Part shown: one piece after another, positions 25,552 through 32,079 of the stretch | How positions within the stretch are numbered: position 1 is the first letter of the stretch | Layout: every line of letters begins with the position of its first letter | Assembly: GCA_903863375.1 (NCBI GenBank) | Contig: CAIPBT010000223.1 | Location: forward strand, 1 to 32,079 | DNA length: 32,079 bases | Direction: 5' to 3' | From: an uncultured Ferrovum sp. | Lineage (GTDB): Bacteria; Pseudomonadota; Gammaproteobacteria; Burkholderiales; Ferrovaceae | Notes under the pieces: generated by a model | Told to the model about the DNA's origin: nothing | Databases searched by the model: none | What the model saw: the letters and a program-made list of their open reading frames with translations, nothing else | Position numbers and translations under genes: made by a program

Positions 25552-25570
25552 TGGCCCCGGGAGTGCGGAT

Positions 25571-26842
25571 TCAGGAAATCTGCCGCAGCTGCAGGCGCAC
25601 CATACGCACCATGCGGTCCTGGGTTTGTACGATCTCGATCGGATAGCCGTCGATCTTCACGCTGGTGCCCGGCTCGGGGATGTCTTCCAGGTGTTCGAGG
25701 ATGCGGCCATTGATGGTTTTCGGGCCGTCGATGCGAAACCGCAGATTCAGCTTGCGGTTCAGCTCGCGCAGGCTGCACCCGCCCTCCACCAACACCACCT
25801 CGTCGCTTTCGCGATGGATGTGTCGCGTCATGGTGAGCGAACGGCCGGAGAACTCGCCCACGATCTCCTCGAGGATGTCGTCCACCGTGACCAGGCCCTG
25901 CAGCTCGCCATATTCGTCGACGACCAGCCCGACCCGCCGGTGGCTTTCCTGGAAGTTTTGCAGCTGCGTGAGCAAGGGGGTGCCGGCCGGAATGAAATAT
26001 GGCGGCCGCATGATTTCGCGCAACAGCTCTACGCTGAGCTCTCCGCTGTGCGACTGATGCAGCACCTTGCGCACGTGCAGCACCCCGGCAATCTCGTCGA
26101 GCTGGCGCGAGTAGACCGGTTGCATGGTGTGGTGCGACGTGGCGAGCCGCGACCGGATTTCGTCGATCGGGTCTTCGATGTCGATGGCCTCGATCTGATG
26201 GCGTGGCGTCATCACATCGTCCACGGTGACATCTTCCAGCCCGAACAGGTTGAGCAGGATGGTCTGGTGTTTGGCCGGAATGTAGTGCGCGCCCTCCAGC
26301 ACCAGGGTGCGCAGTTCCTCCATGCTGAGCGGCTGCGCCTCGCCGTGATTGGACGGCTTCAGGCGGCTGAGCCAGAGCAGCGACTGCACGAACAGGTTGA
26401 CGAACCACACCACCGGATAGACAAGGCGCAGCAGGGGTGCCAGCACATAGCTCACCCGCAGCGCGATCGGCTCGGCGTAGGCGGCACCGATCACCTTCGG
26501 CGTGACCTCGCTGAACACGAGAATGGCGAGCGTCACCAGCACGGTGGCCACCGTCAGGGCGAACTCGCCAGCCCCCACCAGGCGCACCGTGATGACCGAT
26601 GCCAGTGTGGCAGCAGCGGCATTGACGAAGGCATTTCCCAGCAGCATCACGCCCAGCAGGCGGTCGGTACGGCTGAGCAGGGTTTCGGCAAGCCGGGCGC
26701 CGCGATGTCCCTTGCTGACCAGATGACGCAGCCGATAGCGGTTCACCGCCATCATGCTGGTTTCGGCCATGGAAAAGAATCCGGAAGCGATCAGCAGCAC
26801 GCCCAGGATGATGAACAGGCCGCGGGTGGAAATGACGTCCAC
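25571..26842 (-). CDS. CNNM/CorB-type transporter (DUF21-CBS pair-CorC_HlyC domains)
   Basis: 423 residues from a GTG at 26842, one base after the upstream stop. Order of domains: DUF21 membrane domain (about 1-165, with GFFSMAETSMMAVNRYRL and ILVFSEVTPKVIGA), a CBS pair (about 190-325, with DDVMTPRHQIEAID and RVGLVVDEYGELQGLVTVDDILEEIVG), and a C-terminal CorC_HlyC domain (to the end). Known family: CNNM/CorB proteins implicated in Mg2+ transport or homeostasis. In E. coli the homologue yfjD (corB) lies next to ypjD and ffh, exactly as here, supporting the CorB assignment over the shorter soluble CorC. Confidence 0.9.
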   Translation of the reverse strand: MDVISTRGLFIILGVLLIASGFFSMAETSMMAVNRYRLRHLVSKGHRGARLAETLLSRTDRLLGVMLLGNAFVNAAAATLASVITVRLVGAGEFALTVATVLVTLAILVFSEVTPKVIGAAYAEPIALRVSYVLAPLLRLVYPVVWFVNLFVQSLLWLSRLKPSNHGEAQPLSMEELRTLVLEGAHYIPAKHQTILLNLFGLEDVTVDDVMTPRHQIEAIDIEDPIDEIRSRLATSHHTMQPVYSRQLDEIAGVLHVRKVLHQSHSGELSVELLREIMRPPYFIPAGTPLLTQLQNFQESHRRVGLVVDEYGELQGLVTVDDILEEIVGEFSGRSLTMTRHIHRESDEVVLVEGGCSLRELNRKLNLRFRIDGPKTINGRILEHLEDIPEPGTSVKIDGYPIEIVQTQDRMVRMVRLQLRQIS

Positions 26843-26843
26843 G

Positions 26844-27695
26844 TCAGACGCGATGCAGGATGATTTCCAACACCATCTTCTGGCCGACATACGCCAGCGC
26901 CAGCACCACAAACCCGGTGATGGTCCACAAGGCCGCCCGGCGGCCCCGCCAGCCATAGCCCCAGCGACCGATCAGCAGACCGCCAAAGATTGCCCAGGAG
27001 ATCACCCCCAACAGCGTCTTGTGGCTGAGCGTGAACGGCCGCCCAAATACCTCTTCCGAGAACAGGATGCCGCTCGCGAGCGTCAAGGTGAGCAACACAA
27101 AACCGGAAAGCACCAGCTGAAACAGCAGGGTGTCCATCGCCACCAGCGACGGCAGATGTCCCAAGCGCCCCCGCACCTCGCCGGCGTGCAGGCGCCGTTC
27201 CTGAATGGCCATCAGGCCTGCATGCAGCGCCGCAATGATGAACAGGCTGTAGGCCAGAAACGATGCCAGGATGTGCAGCTGAAATGCGAGGCCACGTTCA
27301 AGATTGACGATCTTGGCAGAGTGCAGCACCAGGGGCGCAATGGTGGCCAGGGCAGCGATGCACAGGATGGCCGGGCGCAGGATGCCGAGAGATGTGTGGC
27401 GGCTGCTGAGCCAGTACACCATCACCGTGAACGCGCCGATCAGCGAGATGGCATGACCCAGCGAGAGATCGAAGTGTCCGCCAGCAAACAAGGTGTGTTG
27501 CAGCAGCAGCACGTGGGTGATCCAGGCGAGCGGCAGCAGGCGATGCACCTGGCGCTCTGACTGGCTTTCCACACCGGGCATGTCGTCGCGCCGGCCATCG
27601 GCTGCCTGCCCTGACCCAAACTGCAGCTGCAGGTCGCGCAGGCCAAGCAGGGCGTACAGCACAGCGGTGATAAGATAGAGCAACCAATCAATCAT
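26844..27695 (-). CDS. ypjD: YpjD/CcsA-like cytochrome c assembly family membrane protein
   Basis: 283 residues from the ATG at 27695 (MIDWLLYLITAVLYALL); earlier in-frame starts would lie in the ffh promoter region and add soluble sequence. Eight or so membrane helices. The CcsA/CcmC-like core is visible: HILASFLAYSLFIIAALHAGLM and SGILFSEEVFGRPFTLSHKTLLGVISW, with conserved His that could bind heme. Known context: ypjD is paired with corB and divergent from ffh in E. coli as well. The precise function is not known; a heme-binding or transport role is inferred from the CcsA family. Confidence 0.85.
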   Translation of the reverse strand: MIDWLLYLITAVLYALLGLRDLQLQFGSGQAADGRRDDMPGVESQSERQVHRLLPLAWITHVLLLQHTLFAGGHFDLSLGHAISLIGAFTVMVYWLSSRHTSLGILRPAILCIAALATIAPLVLHSAKIVNLERGLAFQLHILASFLAYSLFIIAALHAGLMAIQERRLHAGEVRGRLGHLPSLVAMDTLLFQLVLSGFVLLTLTLASGILFSEEVFGRPFTLSHKTLLGVISWAIFGGLLIGRWGYGWRGRRAALWTITGFVVLALAYVGQKMVLEIILHRV

Positions 27696-27825
27696 GGATG
27701 AAACCGTGGGCGCGGGGCGCGCGCGGCGTCGGTCGGTGACCGGGGATGACCGTAGTCTACCCGAAGCCCATGCGCTGCGGACACCGCAGCGCCGGCCAGG
27801 ATTCATCCCAGCACAAAGGCATGTG

Positions 27826-29172
27826 ATGCTCGACAACCTCACCCAGCGCCTGTCTTCCGTGATGCGCACGCTGCGCGGTCAGGCCCGGCTTACCGAAGCC
27901 AACATCCAGGATGCCCTGCGCGAGGTGCGCATCGCGCTGCTGGAGGCCGACGTGGCACTGCCGGTGGTGAAGGACTTCATCCAGGCGGTGAAAGACAAGG
28001 CGGTGGGCACGGAAGTGCATCAAAGCCTGAATCCGGGCCAAGCCCTGATCGCCCTGGTGCATCAGGAGTTGACGCGGCTGATGGGCGACGAGGCAGTGCC
28101 GCTCAACCTGGCCGTCACGCCTCCGGCCGTGATCCTGATGGCGGGCCTGCAGGGCTCCGGCAAGACCACCACCAGCGGCAAGCTCGCGCGGCTGCTGAAA
28201 GCCGGCAAGAAGAAGGTGCTGCTGGTGAGTGCCGACGTCTACCGTCCGGCCGCCATCGAGCAGCTGCGCGTGCTGGGCGACAGCCTGGGTGTCGACGTGT
28301 TTCCCTCCAGCGCCGACCAGCAGCCGGTGGCGATTGCCACGGCGGCACGGGAATTTGCGCGCACGCATTTTCATGACGTGCTGATCGTCGACACGGCCGG
28401 CCGGCTGGCCATCGACGAGGCCATGATGGCCGAGATCCAGGCCGTGCATGCTGCCGTGAAACCGATCGAGACCCTGTTCGTGGTCGACGCCATGCAGGGC
28501 CAGGACGCGGTGAATGTGGCTCGCGCCTTCAACGAGGCCCTGCCGCTGACCGGGGTGGTGTTGACCAAGCTCGACGGCGATGCGCGCGGCGGTGCCGCCC
28601 TGTCGGTGCGGCACGTGACGGGGCGCCCGGTGAAATTTGTCGGCGTGGGCGAAAAGGTCGATGGCCTCGAGCCCTTCCATCCGGAGCGGATGGCCTCGCG
28701 CGTGCTCGGCATGGGCGATGTGCTCTCGCTGATCGAGCAGGCGCAACGCGGGGTGGATGTCCAGGAAGCAGAAAAGCTCGCGAAGAAGATGAAGTCCGGC
28801 AAGGACTTCGATCTGGAAGACTTCAAGTCACAGCTTCAGCAGATGAAGAAGATGGGGGGCATCGGCTCGCTGATGGAAAAGCTGCCGGCGCAACTCGCCG
28901 GCGCGATGCCGGCAGGACAGGATCACGAGAAGTCGCTGGCCCGGGTAGAGGGCATCATCAACTCGATGACGGTGCATGAGCGGCGTTTTCCGGCAGTGCT
29001 GAAGGCGTCGCGCAAGCGACGGATTGCGGCCGGTGCCGGCGTGCAAGTGCAGGAGGTGAACAAATTGCTGGCCCAGTTCGAGCAGATGCAGAAAATGATG
29101 AAGATGATGAGCAAAGGTGGCCTGGCGAAGATGATGCGCGGCATGAAAGGTATGCTGCCGGGCATGGGCTGA
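27826..29172 (+). CDS. ffh: Signal recognition particle protein Ffh
   Basis: 448 residues from the ATG at 27826 (MLDNLTQRLSSVMRTLRGQ), the usual family start, with AAAGG upstream. N domain (1-~90), G domain with G1 GLQGSGKTT (107-115), DTAGR and TKLDGDARGGAALS, then the M domain from ~320 with the RNA-binding RKRRIAAGAG and a Met-rich C-terminus (KMMKMMSKGGLAKMM). Known role: binds 4.5S RNA and signal sequences of nascent membrane proteins and docks with FtsY. An open frame begins at 27694 but the extra 44 residues are Arg/Pro-rich and unlike the family. The 130-base gap to ypjD presumably holds divergent promoters. Confidence 0.97.
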   Translation: MLDNLTQRLSSVMRTLRGQARLTEANIQDALREVRIALLEADVALPVVKDFIQAVKDKAVGTEVHQSLNPGQALIALVHQELTRLMGDEAVPLNLAVTPPAVILMAGLQGSGKTTTSGKLARLLKAGKKKVLLVSADVYRPAAIEQLRVLGDSLGVDVFPSSADQQPVAIATAAREFARTHFHDVLIVDTAGRLAIDEAMMAEIQAVHAAVKPIETLFVVDAMQGQDAVNVARAFNEALPLTGVVLTKLDGDARGGAALSVRHVTGRPVKFVGVGEKVDGLEPFHPERMASRVLGMGDVLSLIEQAQRGVDVQEAEKLAKKMKSGKDFDLEDFKSQLQQMKKMGGIGSLMEKLPAQLAGAMPAGQDHEKSLARVEGIINSMTVHERRFPAVLKASRKRRIAAGAGVQVQEVNKLLAQFEQMQKMMKMMSKGGLAKMMRGMKGMLPGMG

Positions 29173-29178
29173 TCGGAC

Positions 29179-29889
29179 ATGAGCACCGCCCGCCCCACCA
29201 GCAGTTACCGCTATTACGACCTGATCATGGCAGCGTTTGTCACGCTGCTGATCTGCTCGAATGTGATTGGCGCCGCCAAACTGGTCACGCTGCATCTTGG
29301 CCACGGCATCGACTTCACCTTCGGCGCAGGCATCCTGTTCTTCCCGATTTCCTACATCTTCGGCGACGTGCTGACCGAAGTGTATGGTTATGCCAAGGCG
29401 CGCAAGGTGGTGTGGGCGGGGTTTGCCGCCCTGGTGTTCGCGTCATTCATGAGCTGGGTGGTGGTCAGCCTGCCGCCGGCCGCCGGGTGGCCAAACCAAG
29501 CAGCCTACGAGGCGGCATTTGGCGCCACGCCGCGCATTGTGGCGGCATCCCTGATCGCCTTCTGGGCCGGAGAATTCATGAATTCGCTGGTGCTGGCCAA
29601 GATGAAGGTGTGGAGCAACGGCCGCAACCTGCTGGGCCGCTTTGTCGGCTCGACCGTGGTGGGTGAAGCGGTCGACTCGCTGCTGTTCTATCCGGTGGCC
29701 TTCTATGGTGTCTGGCCCGACCAGCTGGTGGTGCAGGTGATGATCACCAATTACCTGTTGAAGAGCGGCTGGGAACTGGTCATCTATCCGGTCACCTGGC
29801 GCATCGTGACGTGGCTGAAGCGCGCCGAGAACGAAGATCACTTCGACCGCGACACCAACTTCAATCCCTTCGTGCTGGACGAGCGCTAA
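29179..29889 (+). CDS. yhhQ: Queuosine precursor transporter YhhQ (DUF165/VUT family)
   Basis: 236 residues, six or so membrane helices. Family blocks: LLICSNVIGAAKLV, GAGILFFPISYIFGDVLTEVYGY (conserved G-D-x-x-T-E-V-Y-G), FWAGEFMNSLVLAKMK and GSTVVGEAVDSLLFYPVAF. Known role: YhhQ of E. coli imports queuosine precursors preQ0/preQ1 for tRNA modification. It starts six bases past the ffh stop and is likely co-transcribed with it. No preQ1 riboswitch is seen in the short gap. The soluble C-terminal tail is acidic. Confidence 0.92.
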   Translation: MSTARPTSSYRYYDLIMAAFVTLLICSNVIGAAKLVTLHLGHGIDFTFGAGILFFPISYIFGDVLTEVYGYAKARKVVWAGFAALVFASFMSWVVVSLPPAAGWPNQAAYEAAFGATPRIVAASLIAFWAGEFMNSLVLAKMKVWSNGRNLLGRFVGSTVVGEAVDSLLFYPVAFYGVWPDQLVVQVMITNYLLKSGWELVIYPVTWRIVTWLKRAENEDHFDRDTNFNPFVLDER

Positions 29890-29911
29890 GCGGTGCGTCC
29901 CGCGCGCCAAG

Positions 29912-30021
29912 GCACGCGAAGGCGCACGCGAAGGAGAGCGTGACGGCTTGCGTGACGGTTTGCGTGACGGCGCGCCTGAAGGCTTGCATGACGGCTTCCG
30001 TGAAGGCTTGCGTGAAGGCGA
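29912..30021. repeat. 12-bp tandem-repeat array between yhhQ and plsY
   Basis: Seven consecutive 12-base units from 29938 to 30021, consensus GCGTGACGGCTT; units 1-3 start GCGTGACGG, and units 4-7 carry GAAGG or GACGG variants. Two earlier units with the related core GCACGCGAAGG (29912-29922 and 29924-29934) keep the 12-base period, and a decayed unit follows to about 30033. The array fills most of the 170-base space between yhhQ and the convergent plsY. Both strands stay open across it, but no ribosome-binding site or conserved product is seen. It looks like a minisatellite that may vary in copy number. Confidence 0.85.
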
Positions 30022-30059
30022 GAGGGTGAGCGAGCGCGCGCAACGCCGGGCGCGGTCGT

Positions 30060-30716
30060 TCAGCCGCGCGGATCGCGCCGTGAACTGACCAGCCGCAGGC
30101 GGGGCTTGAAGGCGGTTTCCTCGCCAGCCATCAGCTTACGGATGTTGCTGCGGTGCCGCCACACCAGCAACACCGCCATCAGCAGCACGACGAGGCGCAT
30201 GGTGGTGCTGTGCAGGGTGAGCAAGGCGATCAGCGGCGCCACGGCCGCCGCCGCCAGGGCCGAGACGGAAGACACCCGGGTGAAGAGGAAGGTGGCGACC
30301 CAGACCAGCAGCGTACCCATGCCCAGGGGCCAGTGCAGCACCATCAGCAGGCCGGCGGCGGTGGCCACGCCCTTGCCCCCGTGAAAACGGAAGAACACCG
30401 GATAGAGGTGGCCTAAAAAGGCGGCCAGCGCGGTGATCGCCAGCACGCTCTGGGCAAGCCCCGGCGGGGTGGCCGCCGGCAGCCAGGCCTCGGCGGCCAG
30501 CACCGCGAAAACGCCCTTCAACGTGTCGCCGATCAGGGTGAACAGGGCAGCCGGACGGTTGCCACTGCGCATCATGTTGGTGGCGCCGGGGTTGCCCGAC
30601 CCAAAGGTGCGCGGATCGGGCAGGTGAAACACCCAGCTCATCACCACGGCGAACGATACCGAACCCAGCAGGTAGGCAAAGCCGATGGGCCAGCCGGCAA
30701 ACAACAGGAAATCCAA
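30060..30716 (-). CDS. plsY: Glycerol-3-phosphate acyltransferase PlsY
   Basis: 218 residues, probably from a TTG at 30716; no ATG gives a complete first helix. Five or so membrane helices. The three PlsY motifs are present: FGSGNPGATN (38-47), GDTLKG (63-68) and GHLYPVFFRFHGGKGVAT (102-119). Known role: uses acyl-phosphate to acylate glycerol-3-phosphate at position 1, the first membrane step of phospholipid synthesis. It is divergent from folB, a pairing seen in many proteobacteria. The C-terminal tail is basic. The start codon is the only uncertain point. Confidence 0.93.
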   Translation of the reverse strand: MDFLLFAGWPIGFAYLLGSVSFAVVMSWVFHLPDPRTFGSGNPGATNMMRSGNRPAALFTLIGDTLKGVFAVLAAEAWLPAATPPGLAQSVLAITALAAFLGHLYPVFFRFHGGKGVATAAGLLMVLHWPLGMGTLLVWVATFLFTRVSSVSALAAAAVAPLIALLTLHSTTMRLVVLLMAVLLVWRHRSNIRKLMAGEETAFKPRLRLVSSRRDPRG

Positions 30717-30749
30717 GGATCAATGCTCGCGATGCACCAGGGTGCCTAG

Positions 30750-30757
30750 TATACAAT
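30750..30757 (+). promoter_or_regulatory. Candidate -10 element upstream of folB
   Basis: TATACAAT at 30750-30757, 26 bases before the folB ATG and the most AT-rich spot in the plsY-folB gap. No convincing -35 (TTGACA-like) is seen at 16-18 bases upstream, so the promoter call is weak. Confidence 0.3.
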
Positions 30758-30783
30758 CCGCCGACCGCCCAACTGACCCTGCC

Positions 30784-31143
30784 ATGGATTTCATCTTCAT
30801 CGAAGAGCTGCGCCTCGACACCCTGATCGGCGTCTATGACTGGGAGCGTCATCGCCGCCAGACTGTGCAGCTTGATCTGGAAATCGGCCTGCGCGACCGT
30901 CACGCGGCACACAGCGATGCCGTGGCCGATACGGTGGATTACGGTGAAGTGGTGAAGCGGCTGCGCCAGCTTGCTGCTGACAGCAGCTTCGCGCTGATCG
31001 AGGCACTGGCCGAGGAAGTGGCGCGCATCGCTCTGGAGGAATTCCGCGGCACCTGGGTGCAGGTGCGGGTGACCAAGCTCGGCCTGATGCGCGACACCAA
31101 GCGTGTTGGCATTGTGATCCAGCGCGGCGACCGCCCCCGCTGA
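30784..31143 (+). CDS. folB: Dihydroneopterin aldolase
   Basis: 119 residues from the ATG at 30784 (MDFIFIEELRLDTLIGVYDWER). The conserved GVYDWER (16-22) holds the substrate-binding Glu21; Tyr53 (VDYGEV), Glu73 (ALIEALAE) and the catalytic Lys98 (VRVTKLG) are all in place and at the spacing of the E. coli enzyme. Known role: cleaves and epimerises dihydroneopterin in folate synthesis; works as an octamer in the cytosol. An upstream in-frame start (30685) would lie inside plsY. It is convergent with xerD, 42 bases away. Confidence 0.95.
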   Translation: MDFIFIEELRLDTLIGVYDWERHRRQTVQLDLEIGLRDRHAAHSDAVADTVDYGEVVKRLRQLAADSSFALIEALAEEVARIALEEFRGTWVQVRVTKLGLMRDTKRVGIVIQRGDRPR

Positions 31144-31185
31144 GCGCTGTGCGCTTGCTGGCGGTACCTTAGCAGCCCAGTCAGC

Positions 31186-32079
31186 TCAGCCGCGCGGGTG
31201 GTGGCGCGCGTGCAGCTGCTTCAGCCGCTCCCGTGCGACATGGGTGTAGATCTGCGTGGTGGTGATGTCGGCATGGCCCAGCAGCATCTGCACCACCCGT
31301 AAGTCGGCACCGTGATTCAGCAGGTGGGTGGCGAAGGCATGACGCAGGGTATGCGGTGAGAGTGCGGCGCGGATACCGGCCTGACGGGCATGCCGCCGGA
31401 TCAGGCTCCAGAAGGCCTGGCGGGTCATGCCCTCGCCACGTGCCGTGAGAAACAGCTGGTCACTGCCCCGCCCCTGCCAGAGCGGACGCACCTGCAGCAG
31501 GTAATCGCGCACCCGTTCCACGGCATGTTCCCCCATCGGCACCAGGCGTTCGCGCGACCCTTTGCCCATCACCTTCAGCACCCCGGCCATCAGGTCGACC
31601 TGCATCACTGGCAGCGTCACCAACTCGCTCACGCGCAGGCCACAGGCATACAGCACCTCCAGCATGGCCCGGTCACGCAAACCCAGCGGGGTGGTCAGGT
31701 CGGGAGCAGCGAGCAGCGCATCGACATCCGCCTCGCCCAGGCTGGCCGGTGGCAGCCGCGGCAGACGGGGCGCCGCGATCTGCAGACAGGGGTCGGCCGC
31801 GATCCGTCCGTCGCGCAACGCCAGCGTGTAGAAGCGCCGCAAGGCCGACAGCATGCGGCTGACGCTGCGGGCGCTCGCGTGTCGCTGCAGGTGCAGGTGG
31901 GCAAGCCAGGCCTGCAGATGGGCTGGTTCAACCGTGAGCAACGAGTCACTGCCAGCCGGATCGGTCGCCAGCCAGCAGGCAAACTGGATCAGGTCGCGCC
32001 GGTAGCTCTCCAGCGTGTTGCGCGCCAGCCCGTCTTCCAGCCAGAGGGCGTCCGAGAACCCGTCGATCAGCGCGGCGGC
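31186..32079 (-). CDS. xerD: Site-specific tyrosine recombinase XerD (5' end cut by window edge)
   Basis: 297 codons are inside the window; alignment of the start (FSDALWLEDGLARNTLESYRRDL) with known XerD suggests only a few N-terminal residues are missing. Counting from the window edge, the catalytic set is Arg149, Lys173, His243, Arg246, His269 and Tyr278, matching E. coli XerD positions almost exactly. The block SPHTLRHAFATHLLNHGADL favours XerD over XerC. Known role: with XerC resolves chromosome dimers at dif under FtsK control. No dif site is seen in this window. The initiation codon lies beyond the right edge. Confidence 0.96.
   Translation of the reverse strand, partial: AAALIDGFSDALWLEDGLARNTLESYRRDLIQFACWLATDPAGSDSLLTVEPAHLQAWLAHLHLQRHASARSVSRMLSALRRFYTLALRDGRIAADPCLQIAAPRLPRLPPASLGEADVDALLAAPDLTTPLGLRDRAMLEVLYACGLRVSELVTLPVMQVDLMAGVLKVMGKGSRERLVPMGEHAVERVRDYLLQVRPLWQGRGSDQLFLTARGEGMTRQAFWSLIRRHARQAGIRAALSPHTLRHAFATHLLNHGADLRVVQMLLGHADITTTQIYTHVARERLKQLHARHHPRG

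Noticed and set aside
29912-30021. CRISPR array
   Set aside because: Units are 12 bases in direct tandem with no spacers, and no cas genes are present.
29861-30043. Open frames on both strands across the 12-bp array
   Set aside because: The frame is open only because the period is a multiple of three. There is no ribosome-binding site and the product is a simple four-residue repeat.

Overview
The window is a GC-rich (by eye roughly 60-65%), densely packed piece of a bacterial chromosome. Every gene that can be named is a core or housekeeping gene. Gene content and order point to a betaproteobacterium, probably in or near the order Neisseriales: ftsY-ftsE-ftsX-rpoH; pilC-pilD-coaE-zapD-yacG; a betaproteobacterial-type aa3 cytochrome c oxidase cluster with its DUF2970 and small assembly proteins; and lolB next to ispE. 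The genus is not assigned. I noticed no Neisseria-type DNA uptake sequences, no tRNA or rRNA genes, no phage, no transposon and no CRISPR array.

Layout from left to right: (1) 1-2677, minus strand: a TPR protein, lolB and the start of ispE (cut by the left edge). (2) 2821-3636, plus strand: mutM. (3) 3674-7956, minus strand: a compact run of an active M16 peptidase, an inactive M16 partner, rsmD, coaD and a 2[4Fe-4S] ferredoxin, each overlapping the next or nearly so. (4) 8047-11572, plus strand: ftsY, ftsE, ftsX and rpoH; a CIRCE (HrcA operator) sits on a promoter-like sequence directly before rpoH. (5) 11607-15748, minus strand: oxidase assembly genes SURF1, a SCO-like thioredoxin-fold protein, ctaA (heme A synthase), ctaB (heme O synthase) and SCO1/SenC. 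(6) A small plus-strand membrane protein gene (DUF2909-like) separates these from (7) 16168-20523, minus strand: the oxidase structural genes ctaC (II), ctaD (I), a 40-residue assembly protein, ctaG (Cox11), a DUF2970 protein and ctaE (III), closed by a strong stem-loop. (8) 20582-25322, minus strand: pilC, pilD, coaE, zapD, yacG and a DUF2244 protein. (9) 25571-27695, minus strand: a CNNM/CorB-type transporter and a YpjD/CcsA-like membrane protein, divergent from (10) ffh and yhhQ on the plus strand (27826-29889). (11) 30060-32079: plsY (minus), folB (plus) and nearly complete xerD (minus, cut by the right edge).

Functional themes: regions 5-7 together encode the subunits of an aa3 oxidase, heme A synthesis and copper delivery to CuA and CuB. 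FtsY and Ffh, the SRP receptor and SRP protein, are both present in separate loci. FtsE/FtsX and ZapD act on the divisome. RpoH appears to be wired to HrcA through the CIRCE. Many genes start with GTG or TTG inside the stop of the upstream gene, which suggests extensive translational coupling.

I see no clear undescribed system. The points most worth a second look are the CIRCE over the rpoH promoter, a ZapD with a long Ala/Pro-rich N-terminal extension, a 12-bp tandem-repeat array after yhhQ, an 18-bp in-frame repeat in the M16 peptidase, and several hairpins or repeats in the oxidase cluster.
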